A DNA stretch of 64,000 bases from Porifericola rhodea. GTDB taxonomy: Bacteria; Bacteroidota; Bacteroidia; Cytophagales; Cyclobacteriaceae. A program made the translations under genes and the position numbers. The stretch spans positions 5,162,501 to 5,226,500 of the forward strand of contig NZ_CP119421.1 of NCBI RefSeq assembly GCF_030506305.1. Reading direction: 5' to 3'. Positions 8,253-16,890 of this stretch are shown here, piece after piece (the first letter of the stretch is position 1; every line of letters starts with the position of its first letter). The notes beneath the pieces were generated by a model, which made no database searches, was not told the DNA's origin, and saw only the letters and a program-made list of their open reading frames with translations.

Positions 8253-9311
8253 ATGCCTTCCAGTATCAGAAAAAAACCATTTAATCATGCGTTTAGGAAG
8301 GATCATCTCGCATCTTTCCAGAACAAAGTAAATTTTCTTAAAAAAGCTCAGCATTATGCAGAGGCACCTAAAAGAGTGTTTAATCACGAAACTCATCTGT
8401 CGTGGATTTTTATGACAGATGTGTATGCCTACAAACTTAAAAAACCTTTACACCTCCCCTATCTGAATCTATTTAGTATACAGAATCGCAAGCAAATTTG
8501 TGAGCAGGAAATTGAGCTAAGCAAAAGGCTGGCTCCTGATACTTACCTCAGGCTGGTGGCTCTTTGCATGAACGAAGAGAAACAGTTGCAAATAGAAGGT
8601 AAAGGTAAGGTTGTGGACTGGCTGGTAAAAATGCGTAAACTAGATAGTGAGCTTATGCTAGATCAACAAATCAGAAATAGGCAGGTGGACCAGTCTTTAT
8701 TGGCTAAAGCCGCCAGACACCTTTCGGACTATTATCTGGCACAACCGCCCGAAGCCATTAGTAGCTTTGACTATTGGAATAAGCTAATGCAAGCTATCAA
8801 ACGTAACTATGCCAGCCTGCTAGACTACCCAAACCTCATACAAATAGATATGCTGAAAGAGGTTGTAGCCTCATTACAAAATTTTCTGACTCATGAAGAG
8901 CACTTATTGGAGAATAGAGTAAAGCAAAGCAAGATTATAGAAGGGCATGGAGATTTACGTCCAGAGCATATCTACCTTAGTGCTAAGCCCCAGATTATAG
9001 ATAGCCTGGAATTTGATCGTGAACTTCGTATTGTTGATCCGGCGGATGAGTTAGCCCAGTTAAGTGTAGAATGTACGATGCTAGGAGACAAAGAGAGCGC
9101 AGATTTGTTTATCCACACTTACCGACAGATTACTGAGGATAATTTTGAAGACAAACTCTTTCTTTTTTACCAATGCCAGCGAGCCTGCCTCAGAGCCAGC
9201 TTAAGTATTGAGCATCTCAAAGACAAACAATACCAGGGAGATAAACAGTGGCAAAACCGTGCAGATAAATACCTGAACTTAGCTAGACAATATGCGGCTC
9301 AGCTAAAATAA
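8253..9311 (+). CDS. Aminoglycoside-phosphotransferase-fold protein (COG2187-type)
   Basis: The 352-residue protein has the features of the APH/choline kinase fold: a Lys-bearing strand VYAYKLKKP near 57-65, the catalytic loop HGDLRPEHI at 232-240 with Asp234 as likely base, and the metal-binding IIDSLEFD at 248-255. The wording of these motifs fits the bacterial group COG2187. In many bacteria that group is fused to a C-terminal P-loop kinase domain; here the protein ends after the APH part, with no Walker A motif. It is likely a cytoplasmic small-molecule kinase of unknown substrate, not an aminoglycoside resistance enzyme. It follows the phosphoribosyltransferase operon after that operon's terminator, and related genes are often found near each other. 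Confidence 0.78.
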   Translation: MPSSIRKKPFNHAFRKDHLASFQNKVNFLKKAQHYAEAPKRVFNHETHLSWIFMTDVYAYKLKKPLHLPYLNLFSIQNRKQICEQEIELSKRLAPDTYLRLVALCMNEEKQLQIEGKGKVVDWLVKMRKLDSELMLDQQIRNRQVDQSLLAKAARHLSDYYLAQPPEAISSFDYWNKLMQAIKRNYASLLDYPNLIQIDMLKEVVASLQNFLTHEEHLLENRVKQSKIIEGHGDLRPEHIYLSAKPQIIDSLEFDRELRIVDPADELAQLSVECTMLGDKESADLFIHTYRQITEDNFEDKLFLFYQCQRACLRASLSIEHLKDKQYQGDKQWQNRADKYLNLARQYAAQLK

Positions 9312-9339
9312 ACAACTTATTCTAAGACGGACAATCTAA

Positions 9340-9376
9340 AAAAAAAGGGCGATGATATACTTCACCGCCTTTTTTG
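9340..9376. terminator. Bidirectional terminator between convergent genes
   Basis: The stem GGCG-A-TGA / TCA-C-CGCC (9348-9369, one mismatch) is flanked by an A-run on the left and a T-run on the right, so it can end transcription of the kinase-like gene (+) and of the SUS-type locus (-). Confidence 0.75.
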
Positions 9377-9386
9377 TTATCAGAAT

Positions 9387-10415
9387 CTAATCATTAAACT
9401 CAACTGTAAACTCTTCAAAAACCACTGCTCTATCTCTGATGACCAGTGTGTCTTTTACCTGATGAGTTTCGTTATTAGCCATATCTGTGTAGCTATAATC
9501 AAGGTAAATCACATCTCTGGGCAAACCTCCCCACTCATCCGCGTCTTCCACATACATACCACTTCCACTAATGTTATAGGGATCACCCTCAGTACTGATA
9601 ATGCGACAGCTATTGTCAGTACCAAAAACTAGCTCCATGTTTAAGTTTCCGGGACTATTCTCCCCTCCACGTCGCACTATATTCTGTAATTGAACGGCCT
9701 GATTTCCAGAAGTAGTTAACATAACCACTTCATCCTTTACCACAAACTCATTGTGATACACGTTTTCTACTTCATTACCATCTGCATCGGTAAGTACATC
9801 TATACCTCTACGCAGATAATGGCCGTGATACTTATTGATAAACTTTATTCCAAAAAGGGTGTAATCTTTAGGCAACTGATCCCAGTCAGCAGGATTCACC
9901 TTATTTGGGGCTTCCAGAGAGCTTCTGCCCACCAAAACAGTATCCAGGTTTTCTGCTTCTGTAATTCTTAGGGGTATTACATAATTTACTTCATTATCGG
10001 GGGCAAAAGACATAGGGTCGTTAAAGAAAGCATTATTTAGCTGGATACTAATTCTTCCCTTTGTACTACCTGCCGGAATAGTTACCGGGCTAGTGCTTTC
10101 AATTGTGTAAAATTCCGTAGAAAGCGTTTGCACATTAGCAACATTGTCTAGCAGACTATTGTCCAGCTCAAAGTGCACTTGCCGGTCTTCCTCATTACTA
10201 TATACACCACCCATGGTTACACCAATCTCAAAACGTTGGTTGTTATCGTTTTCGTTATTGCCCTGGTCGTACTTACCTAAAATCAGGGTACGTATAGGTG
10301 TCTGGTAAGGGAAATAACAGGCACTAACCTCATAGTCAGGATATACAATATCCTGATTTTCGCAGGAAGCCAAAGCCATAACTGATAGTATACAGACTAT
10401 ATATTTAAGTTTCAT
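9387..10415 (-). CDS. DUF1735-type surface lipoprotein (likely glycan-binding)
   Basis: From the preferred ATG at 10415 this is 342 residues (an ATG at 10436 would add seven). The signal peptide ends in the lipobox LASC, giving a lipoprotein probably exposed on the cell surface. The N-terminal half (about 25-165) shows the DUF1735 pattern with EIGVTMGGVYSN and the I-P-A-G-S-T-x-G-R-I-x-I-x-L motif; the C-terminal part (about 190-342) resembles the second domain found in BT_3987-type proteins. Such proteins are usually non-catalytic sugar binders that sit beside SusD. It is the last gene of the run, 13 bp or more after the second susD-like gene, and ends at the bidirectional terminator. The ligand is unknown. 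Confidence 0.8.
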   Translation of the reverse strand: MKLKYIVCILSVMALASCENQDIVYPDYEVSACYFPYQTPIRTLILGKYDQGNNENDNNQRFEIGVTMGGVYSNEEDRQVHFELDNSLLDNVANVQTLSTEFYTIESTSPVTIPAGSTKGRISIQLNNAFFNDPMSFAPDNEVNYVIPLRITEAENLDTVLVGRSSLEAPNKVNPADWDQLPKDYTLFGIKFINKYHGHYLRRGIDVLTDADGNEVENVYHNEFVVKDEVVMLTTSGNQAVQLQNIVRRGGENSPGNLNMELVFGTDNSCRIISTEGDPYNISGSGMYVEDADEWGGLPRDVIYLDYSYTDMANNETHQVKDTLVIRDRAVVFEEFTVEFND

Positions 10416-10448
10416 AACTGAGAGTTTTAGAGTCATTTTGTGTTTGGT

Positions 10449-12164
10449 TTACCAACCCTGATTTTGTTCCAGGCTACTAAATTTTACAGTTTCCTGCTGC
10501 GGAATGGGGCCGTAAACTGCATTATCGTTGTAATTCCTGACTTCTACCTCAAGCGGCACATATCGTTCTCCATTGTAAAATACCCCTCTGATATCTTCAT
10601 TCAGATTCAGCTTCCAGCGTCGCATATCCCAGAAGCGATGCCCCTCAAAGCAGAGTTCCAGTCTTCTTTCGTTGCGAATGAGCGTTCTCATCTCATCTTG
10701 AGAAGCAATACTTTGCAAATAGGCATCTGGTTGACTGATACCCGCTCTTTGGCGAATGGCACTGATAACCTCCCTTGCGCTTATCCCATTAATAGCTAAG
10801 TCTGGACCACCCAGTTCATTGGCAGCCTCGGCAAAAACCAAAAATATATCTGTATAGCGAAGAAATATGTTATAGTGCTCCTGCCCTGTAGTGGTTCCGT
10901 CAGAGCTAATGACGACATCCGGACGCAGTAGTTTTTTGAGATAATAGCCAGAGCGTGTAGACCTCTGGGCAATGGAGTCTATTCTGTCAATACCCGCACC
11001 TCTACCTGTGTATATTGTGTTCCAGCCTATGGTATTTCCATTGTAAAGTATGTACTTGCTCAGGCGAGGATCACGAGACTGATAGGGGGCGCCTTCATCG
11101 TAACCGGAAGAGGGGTGCTGAATGGGATAGCCATTTTCCATAGGAAAAGCATCTACCAGGTTTTGTGAAGGGTTAAGCTTTCCCTCGCCATTCAGGGAGG
11201 GCGGAAAATGATTAAGCTCTACCCAAGAACCATTATAGACTGAGCTTCTCCAAAGTAATTCTGGCAGATATTTATCCCCATCGTCATCATAGAACTCCAA
11301 ACCACCAGGATCCAGACCGCCCACACCACCAATATCATTGATCAGAGCTGCCGATAGCTCCGCTGCCCGCTGATAGTAGTCTCCTGCTCCGTCCAGAAAA
11401 GCTGGGCTGGCTGCTAAAAGCGCCAGCTTGGCTTGAAGAGCCTTAATTATCCTTCCGCTGATACGTAGATTATTACTGGAGCCAAACACAAATTTGTAAG
11501 CTTCAGGGTCAAAGCTTTCATAAGCGGCAGGTATTTCTGAGATGTCGTCGTCATAGTCCATAGGGAGGTAAGTCAGAGCCTCTTCAAAGTCTTCATTAAT
11601 TGCCTGTACTGATGCCTCAAAGCTTAGTCTGGGTACATCAAAGTTTCCGTCAGACTCTATAAATTCTGAGAAATAGGGTATACCTAAAAGCTCTCCGGAC
11701 TGACTTTGTCCGGCATGTGCCTGAAGTATATAGAAATGATGCAATGCACGCATGGCCAGTGCCTCTCCAATCATGCGCTTCTTGAAAAGCTCATTAATCT
11801 CAGGGTCTCTCTTCCACTGTACATTCTCTATGGTTGGAATAAACTTATTGATGTAGAAAACAGGCTCGTACTTATTCCAGCGACTGGCGGGATTAAATTG
11901 TGCTGACCACTCCCCTACGGCCATACGTCGGTAGCCATTGGAAAGTGTGTTTGTTACGGCATCGTCTGTGGCTACTGCCATAAAATCGTATTGATTTATC
12001 AAGGCTTCGTAAGCATTCATCAGTACTCCTTCTGCAAAGGCAGGATCGTAATTAAGGCGGTCTTCGTCCAGCAGGTTTTCATCAACCGGCTCCAAAAGGG
12101 ATTCGCAAGAGGTAAACCCAAGCAACAGGCAAAGGAATGTCAGTATTATATGTTGTTGTCTCAT
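10449..12164 (-). CDS. SusD/RagB family lipoprotein (second pair)
   Basis: The 571-residue protein has a lipobox LGFTSC at about 15-20 followed by a short acidic stretch, and shows the SusD layout: N-terminal TPR-like helices (RMIGEALAMRALHHFYILQ), a central substrate-binding region, and the closing family pattern RNERRLELCFEGHRFWDMRRW with the end LEQNQGW. SusD proteins form the lid over the SusC barrel and bind substrate outside the outer membrane. It lies 18 bp after the second susC-like gene and forms its pair. The sequence clearly differs from the first SusD of the locus (603 residues), so the two pairs probably handle different parts of a ligand or different ligands. Confidence 0.93.
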   Translation of the reverse strand: MRQQHIILTFLCLLLGFTSCESLLEPVDENLLDEDRLNYDPAFAEGVLMNAYEALINQYDFMAVATDDAVTNTLSNGYRRMAVGEWSAQFNPASRWNKYEPVFYINKFIPTIENVQWKRDPEINELFKKRMIGEALAMRALHHFYILQAHAGQSQSGELLGIPYFSEFIESDGNFDVPRLSFEASVQAINEDFEEALTYLPMDYDDDISEIPAAYESFDPEAYKFVFGSSNNLRISGRIIKALQAKLALLAASPAFLDGAGDYYQRAAELSAALINDIGGVGGLDPGGLEFYDDDGDKYLPELLWRSSVYNGSWVELNHFPPSLNGEGKLNPSQNLVDAFPMENGYPIQHPSSGYDEGAPYQSRDPRLSKYILYNGNTIGWNTIYTGRGAGIDRIDSIAQRSTRSGYYLKKLLRPDVVISSDGTTTGQEHYNIFLRYTDIFLVFAEAANELGGPDLAINGISAREVISAIRQRAGISQPDAYLQSIASQDEMRTLIRNERRLELCFEGHRFWDMRRWKLNLNEDIRGVFYNGERYVPLEVEVRNYNDNAVYGPIPQQETVKFSSLEQNQGW

Positions 12165-12182
12165 AGCTAAAGGTCTTGTTAT

Positions 12183-15029
12183 TTAAAATTTGGCTCTTAA
12201 GCCTACAGAAAAGTACCTGTACATAGGAGATGAGCCTATAATCAGCTGTCTTTCTTTGGTAGCCTCTGAAAACTCCAGCAAATTAGAGCCTGAGGCGTAC
12301 ACGCTTAGATTCTGCATCTGTAACTTATCTACCCAGGCTACAGGTAATGTATAAGTGAGCTGTGCTCTGCTAATACTGAAGTAGGAGTTGTCGTACATCC
12401 AGAATGTAGACCTTCTGAAGTTATTATTATTTTCCTGAGAAGAGAGGCGAGGAAATGTAGCATTTTCAGCATTTTCTTCTGTCCAGCGGTTACGCACTAC
12501 TTCGGAATACTTATCGTCACCATCTACCCAGTAGTAATTATTTTCTAATAATGCCTGATTTCCGTACTGACCTACACCCAGCACAAACAGGCTAAGCCCT
12601 TTGTACGCTACTCTAAAGTTGACGCCCATAGTCCAGGGTGCAAACCAGCGACCTATGTTTACCTGATCCTGATTGTTAATCACACCATCATTGTTCTGAT
12701 CTTTATATTTAATATCGCCCGCTTGTACATCCCCGAAAGCTGGCACCGCTAAACCGTCTTTTAAAACTCCTTCTTCATCAAAATCATTTACACTGTAAAA
12801 GCCCTGATCTTCCAGCCCCCAGAATACATCCAGCGGGAGATTTTTACGATACTGGTAATTGTCGTTATAGACTTCATCTACTTTTAGCCTTTCTGAACTG
12901 GTATACATAGCCCGAAGACCTAAATCCAGATTAAGTGACCCTACACGTTCAGAATAATTTATTCCCAGCTCTATACCCTTGTATCTGTCCTTGCTATAGT
13001 TGCTATTAGGCATAAAATCTGCATAGTAAGAGGGGTACTGATTGTTCAATTGAGTCACCTGATCATCAATATCAGTTTGGAATACATTCATTTCTAACCA
13101 TAAGCTGTTGAATAGTATAGACTCAAAGCCCAGGTTAATATCTTTGCGTTGCTCATAGCCGAAGTTGTTGTTTCGGCCCTGTAAGAGTTTTGTAGAGCTG
13201 TTGCTAAAGCCATCAGCCCAACTGTAACCTCCACCCTGCTGTTCATATACTTCTTTATACATAAAGTGCCCCTCAATACCTAAGTCAGAATAGATTACAC
13301 CAGCCGTAGCCCTTAGTTTGAGATAGTTGAGCCATGATACGTTCTGTAATCCATTTTCTTCGCTAAGCACATAGGCAAGTCCCAAGCTAGGTGAGAATTT
13401 TCCTCTATTACCCTCTGGAAGCTTTACTGAATTGACATAAGCCGAGCTGAAATCAAATAGCAGTTTGTCATCAAAGCTATATGAGAGCTGAAAAGCTACA
13501 TGAGCATTTTTGGCAGGTTGCTTTTGAAACCTAACAAACATATTGTTAGCAAAACCAATCAGCGAGGTATTTATGTGATGCTTTTCGCCCACTTGCTTAT
13601 CGTAATTAAGCAAACCATAAAAACCATAGCGGGTAATAAAACCCTGAGTTGTGGCATTCTCAGTTAAATCTTTCTTATCCTGATTACCCAGACGATTAAG
13701 TCCCACTATTGTGTCATTGCTCCATACTGGCTCATATACTGAATACTGATTAGTAACAGAGAGCGCGTAGGTATTATAGAAATCAAAACTGACATATGTT
13801 TTGGCAGTGAGGCCTTTAGCTAAACTATTCAGGTCTATATCTATGGCATTGTTAACCTGGGTAACTCTTGATATACTCTCCTGATAACCACCAGCCAGAA
13901 TATTGGCAATCGGTGTATTATTCTGATAAGCCTGTGCCCCACCCAGAAGAAAACCATCATAAAGGTTAGCTCCTTTAACCTGACCAGCGAGCACCTCGTT
14001 GAGCGTAGTATCTATCATAGAAACCGGTAGTAAGGGAGCATAAACATGAGGCTTCAGGCTAAGTCCTTGATAAAACAGGTCTGAATGTGCGCTTTTATTG
14101 GAGTTGACGATTGATACTACATCCAGACTGCTGGAGATAAAATTATTGACCCTAAAGTCTATGTTACCTCTTACATTAAAACGTTTGTTACCCTGATCAA
14201 CATCCGGATTGAGTTTGGCTAAAGAACCGGAGCTACTATAGCCCAGATTGACGTAATATTTGGTATTGTCATTTCCTCCGGAAAACTCTGCCAGTACATT
14301 TGTAAAATTATTGCTTGGCTTAAGATATTTAGAGGAGTAATAATCTACATTGGGATAACGATAAGGGTTTGTACCCTGACGATAATTAAATATCTGTTCC
14401 TGAGAAAATGCGGAGTCCAGCCCATCGTTGAGGCGAGCCTCATTAAACAGTTCCATATAGTCTGCCGAACCCAGATAGCTTGGCAAAGAAACCGGCCTAC
14501 TGATGCCATAGTTTACTATCACATTGGCTCTTCTAAATTTAGAACTACCTCTTTTAGTGGTAACGACGATTACGCCATTTTTACCCATAGCTCCATATTG
14601 TGCCAGCGCATTGGCATCTTTTAGTACTGTAATCTGCTCAATCTCTTCGGAGTTAAGCAGATCAATAGATCTGCTGGGGATGCCATCTACTACAATCATA
14701 GCGTTGCCTAGCCCGCGAATTACATCACTACCAGAAAGCCCGGTAATACGCCCTATGAGTGCTGCTCTCACCCACTGACTGTTGTCATACTCCAGATAAC
14801 TATCTGGCCGTATGGCTGAGGTAGCTCCTACCACATTTTTTCTGGCCTTTTTGCTAAAACCCAAAGCTATGGTGTCTTCTGCATATTGTAGAAGCGGCTC
14901 TTGGTAACGCTCCTCTACCCGCTGAGTAGTTTGTTGTAAGCTGTCTTGTCCGTAGGCGGCAAAAGTGGCAGCAAAGGCTCCTAAACATCCTATGGCAAAG
15001 CTTTTTATTAGTGTATTTGAATATATCAT
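12183..15029 (-). CDS. SusC/RagA family TonB-dependent transporter lacking the N-terminal regulatory domain
   Basis: This 948-residue outer-membrane protein has a signal peptide ending AAYGQ near residue 28, then only about 60 residues of linker before the plug (VVGATSAI, VRGLGNAMIVVDGIPS in altered form, and YGAMGKNGVIVVTTKRG at about 140-160), followed by the long beta-barrel ending FSVGLRAKF. Most SusC proteins have a carboxypeptidase-regulatory-like domain with a GxV-D-x-x-G-x-P-L-P-G pattern before the plug; it is missing here, which also makes the protein shorter than the usual 1000 residues. It is the second transporter of the run and has no STN domain, so it probably does not signal to FecR. 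It is likely co-transcribed with the SusD on each side. Confidence 0.9.
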   Translation of the reverse strand: MIYSNTLIKSFAIGCLGAFAATFAAYGQDSLQQTTQRVEERYQEPLLQYAEDTIALGFSKKARKNVVGATSAIRPDSYLEYDNSQWVRAALIGRITGLSGSDVIRGLGNAMIVVDGIPSRSIDLLNSEEIEQITVLKDANALAQYGAMGKNGVIVVTTKRGSSKFRRANVIVNYGISRPVSLPSYLGSADYMELFNEARLNDGLDSAFSQEQIFNYRQGTNPYRYPNVDYYSSKYLKPSNNFTNVLAEFSGGNDNTKYYVNLGYSSSGSLAKLNPDVDQGNKRFNVRGNIDFRVNNFISSSLDVVSIVNSNKSAHSDLFYQGLSLKPHVYAPLLPVSMIDTTLNEVLAGQVKGANLYDGFLLGGAQAYQNNTPIANILAGGYQESISRVTQVNNAIDIDLNSLAKGLTAKTYVSFDFYNTYALSVTNQYSVYEPVWSNDTIVGLNRLGNQDKKDLTENATTQGFITRYGFYGLLNYDKQVGEKHHINTSLIGFANNMFVRFQKQPAKNAHVAFQLSYSFDDKLLFDFSSAYVNSVKLPEGNRGKFSPSLGLAYVLSEENGLQNVSWLNYLKLRATAGVIYSDLGIEGHFMYKEVYEQQGGGYSWADGFSNSSTKLLQGRNNNFGYEQRKDINLGFESILFNSLWLEMNVFQTDIDDQVTQLNNQYPSYYADFMPNSNYSKDRYKGIELGINYSERVGSLNLDLGLRAMYTSSERLKVDEVYNDNYQYRKNLPLDVFWGLEDQGFYSVNDFDEEGVLKDGLAVPAFGDVQAGDIKYKDQNNDGVINNQDQVNIGRWFAPWTMGVNFRVAYKGLSLFVLGVGQYGNQALLENNYYWVDGDDKYSEVVRNRWTEENAENATFPRLSSQENNNNFRRSTFWMYDNSYFSISRAQLTYTLPVAWVDKLQMQNLSVYASGSNLLEFSEATKERQLIIGSSPMYRYFSVGLRAKF

Positions 15030-15067
15030 GTTAATCTGGCTCTAAAGGTTGAAGATTAGTAGATAGC

Positions 15068-16879
15068 TTACCATCCTGGGTTCTGCTCAAAGCCAACATA
15101 AAGCTCTGTATCGTTCTGAGGAAAAGGCAGCCAATAGTGCTTCTCGTCAAACACCTTGGTACGAATAAGCTCTACATTAAAGGAGGTGTGCTCCTTGTCA
15201 AATTTTAGCCCGGTTTTTTCCTTATAGCGGTCTTGTTCGCCCAACCGCCAGCGGCGTAAATCCATCCAGCGATGCCCTTCCCAGCTCAATTCAACTGCAC
15301 GCTCACGACGGATTTCATCCATAAACTTTCTGGCATCTGCTACAAACTGTACCGGAGCAACTCCTGCTCTATCTCGCAGCACATTAATTGCCTGCTCGGC
15401 TGTTAGTGCGTAAGAAGATGGCACCTGCTGTGCTCCATAAGCTATATGTGCTGCTTCGGCATACATCAGGTACACATCTGTTAGTCGCATGTGCAACCTG
15501 AAAGGAAGGTAATTGCCTATCTGGTTATCAAACCAGTTGAACGAACGTCCAAACCATTTTTTACAGATGTATCCGGTTCGGCTACCCAGATCAACGGAGG
15601 GATAACGGTGTGCACCTCCCTCATAGAGCTGGGCAAAACGGTGTACCTCATTAGTTCCGCTGGCAGCTCCCAGATTCTCTACCATCTGCTCTCCATCCAG
15701 TATTACCCACTTGTATAAGCGGGGGTCGCGGCCCTCCCAGGGTCTGGAAGGGTCATAGTTGGGGCTATCTTCGCAGGAAAGTCCATCGGCCATTCCAAAA
15801 TTATAGTGAATGTAGTTGTGAGTAGGGAACTGTGTATCGCGCTGCTCACAATGACTACCAATCTGAAAGCCCTGTGCCAAGAATCTTGGAAACCACCCCA
15901 CATCACCAGACTGGCTAAAAATAAACTCTGTACTGCCCGGATATACATAGCCGGTCTTGGAAGAGAGCGAGTAGAAGACATCTTCGTAATCATCCCAATT
16001 CGCTAACTGATACCGACCACCATCGCTTATTTTCAATACTTCGGCAAAAGCATCTACTGCCATCTGGCACAACTCTTTGTCATAGTCGTAAGGGTCGGTA
16101 GAACCCTTCATGAGTGGGCTGGCAGCAAACAACAAATTTTTACCTTTAAAAGCCCAGGCAGCTCCTTTAGTAGCCCTAAACATATTGGAATTGAAAGTCT
16201 TCTGTCCGGCAGAGTGTTCATCCCAGCTTACAGGCAGTAGCTGGGCAGCTTTTTCAAAATCCTGATCTAAAGCCAGAGCAGTTTCCTTAAATGTTTCCGG
16301 GCGGGGTAACTTCCATTCTTCTGACCCTAACGGGATATCTATATATGGAATTCTTCCCCAGAATTTCATGATCTCATGATGAAAGAAAGCTCTGAAGAAA
16401 TAAGCCTGGCCTAGTATTATATCTTTTTCTTCCTGGGTGGCATCTACCATTAACTCTATATTCTCAATAACAATATTGGCTTTGCGAATACCCGCCCAGC
16501 TATTTTGCCAGATGCCTGCCCTATCAAAAGGATAATCGGCATTGGTATTGGTAGCTCCTTCATAAAATATGGTACCCATTCCACCATTCATCATCCAATC
16601 CCAGTACCGCCCCTGGTCTATACGGTAGTCAAACTGCCAGTTTTGAGTACCTACGGCATCATCCCCATAGCACATGTAGCTTTGCCAGTGGGTACCGGTA
16701 CCATAGTTCACCACCAGGGCATACATTTCTTCTACAAAGCCCTGGGCATTATTAAAGTTTTTAAATACCTCCTGTACGTCAAGGTCTGTTTCTATGGTTT
16801 TGTCAAGGTAATCTTCACAAGAAGAAGACAACCAGATTAGACAAATCATACTGAAAATTTTTATGTAGTTATTGCTCAT
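15068..16879 (-). CDS. SusD/RagB family lipoprotein (first pair)
   Basis: The 603-residue protein has a lipobox LSSSC at about 17-21, then CEDYLDK, a very common SusD start. The family pattern is complete: NIVIENIE and AYFFRAFFHHEIMKFWGRIPYI in the TPR part, and RERAVELSWEGHRWMDLRRW before the C-terminal LPFPQNDTELYVGFEQNPGW. It starts 11 bp after the signalling SusC ends and forms its lid. Long aromatic-rich inserts in the middle (MCYGDDAVGTQNWQFDYR, FGRSFNWFDNQIGN) probably shape the binding surface. It is a surface lipoprotein; the ligand cannot be read from the sequence. Confidence 0.93.
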   Translation of the reverse strand: MSNNYIKIFSMICLIWLSSSCEDYLDKTIETDLDVQEVFKNFNNAQGFVEEMYALVVNYGTGTHWQSYMCYGDDAVGTQNWQFDYRIDQGRYWDWMMNGGMGTIFYEGATNTNADYPFDRAGIWQNSWAGIRKANIVIENIELMVDATQEEKDIILGQAYFFRAFFHHEIMKFWGRIPYIDIPLGSEEWKLPRPETFKETALALDQDFEKAAQLLPVSWDEHSAGQKTFNSNMFRATKGAAWAFKGKNLLFAASPLMKGSTDPYDYDKELCQMAVDAFAEVLKISDGGRYQLANWDDYEDVFYSLSSKTGYVYPGSTEFIFSQSGDVGWFPRFLAQGFQIGSHCEQRDTQFPTHNYIHYNFGMADGLSCEDSPNYDPSRPWEGRDPRLYKWVILDGEQMVENLGAASGTNEVHRFAQLYEGGAHRYPSVDLGSRTGYICKKWFGRSFNWFDNQIGNYLPFRLHMRLTDVYLMYAEAAHIAYGAQQVPSSYALTAEQAINVLRDRAGVAPVQFVADARKFMDEIRRERAVELSWEGHRWMDLRRWRLGEQDRYKEKTGLKFDKEHTSFNVELIRTKVFDEKHYWLPFPQNDTELYVGFEQNPGW

Positions 16880-16890
16880 AGTAGCCTTCT

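Noticed and set aside
9753-9971. Open frames antisense to the SUS-type genes (for example 9753-9971, 10440-10799, 16505-16840)
   Set aside because: They lie fully inside well-supported genes, have no recognisable domains and match the shadow pattern of the opposite strand.
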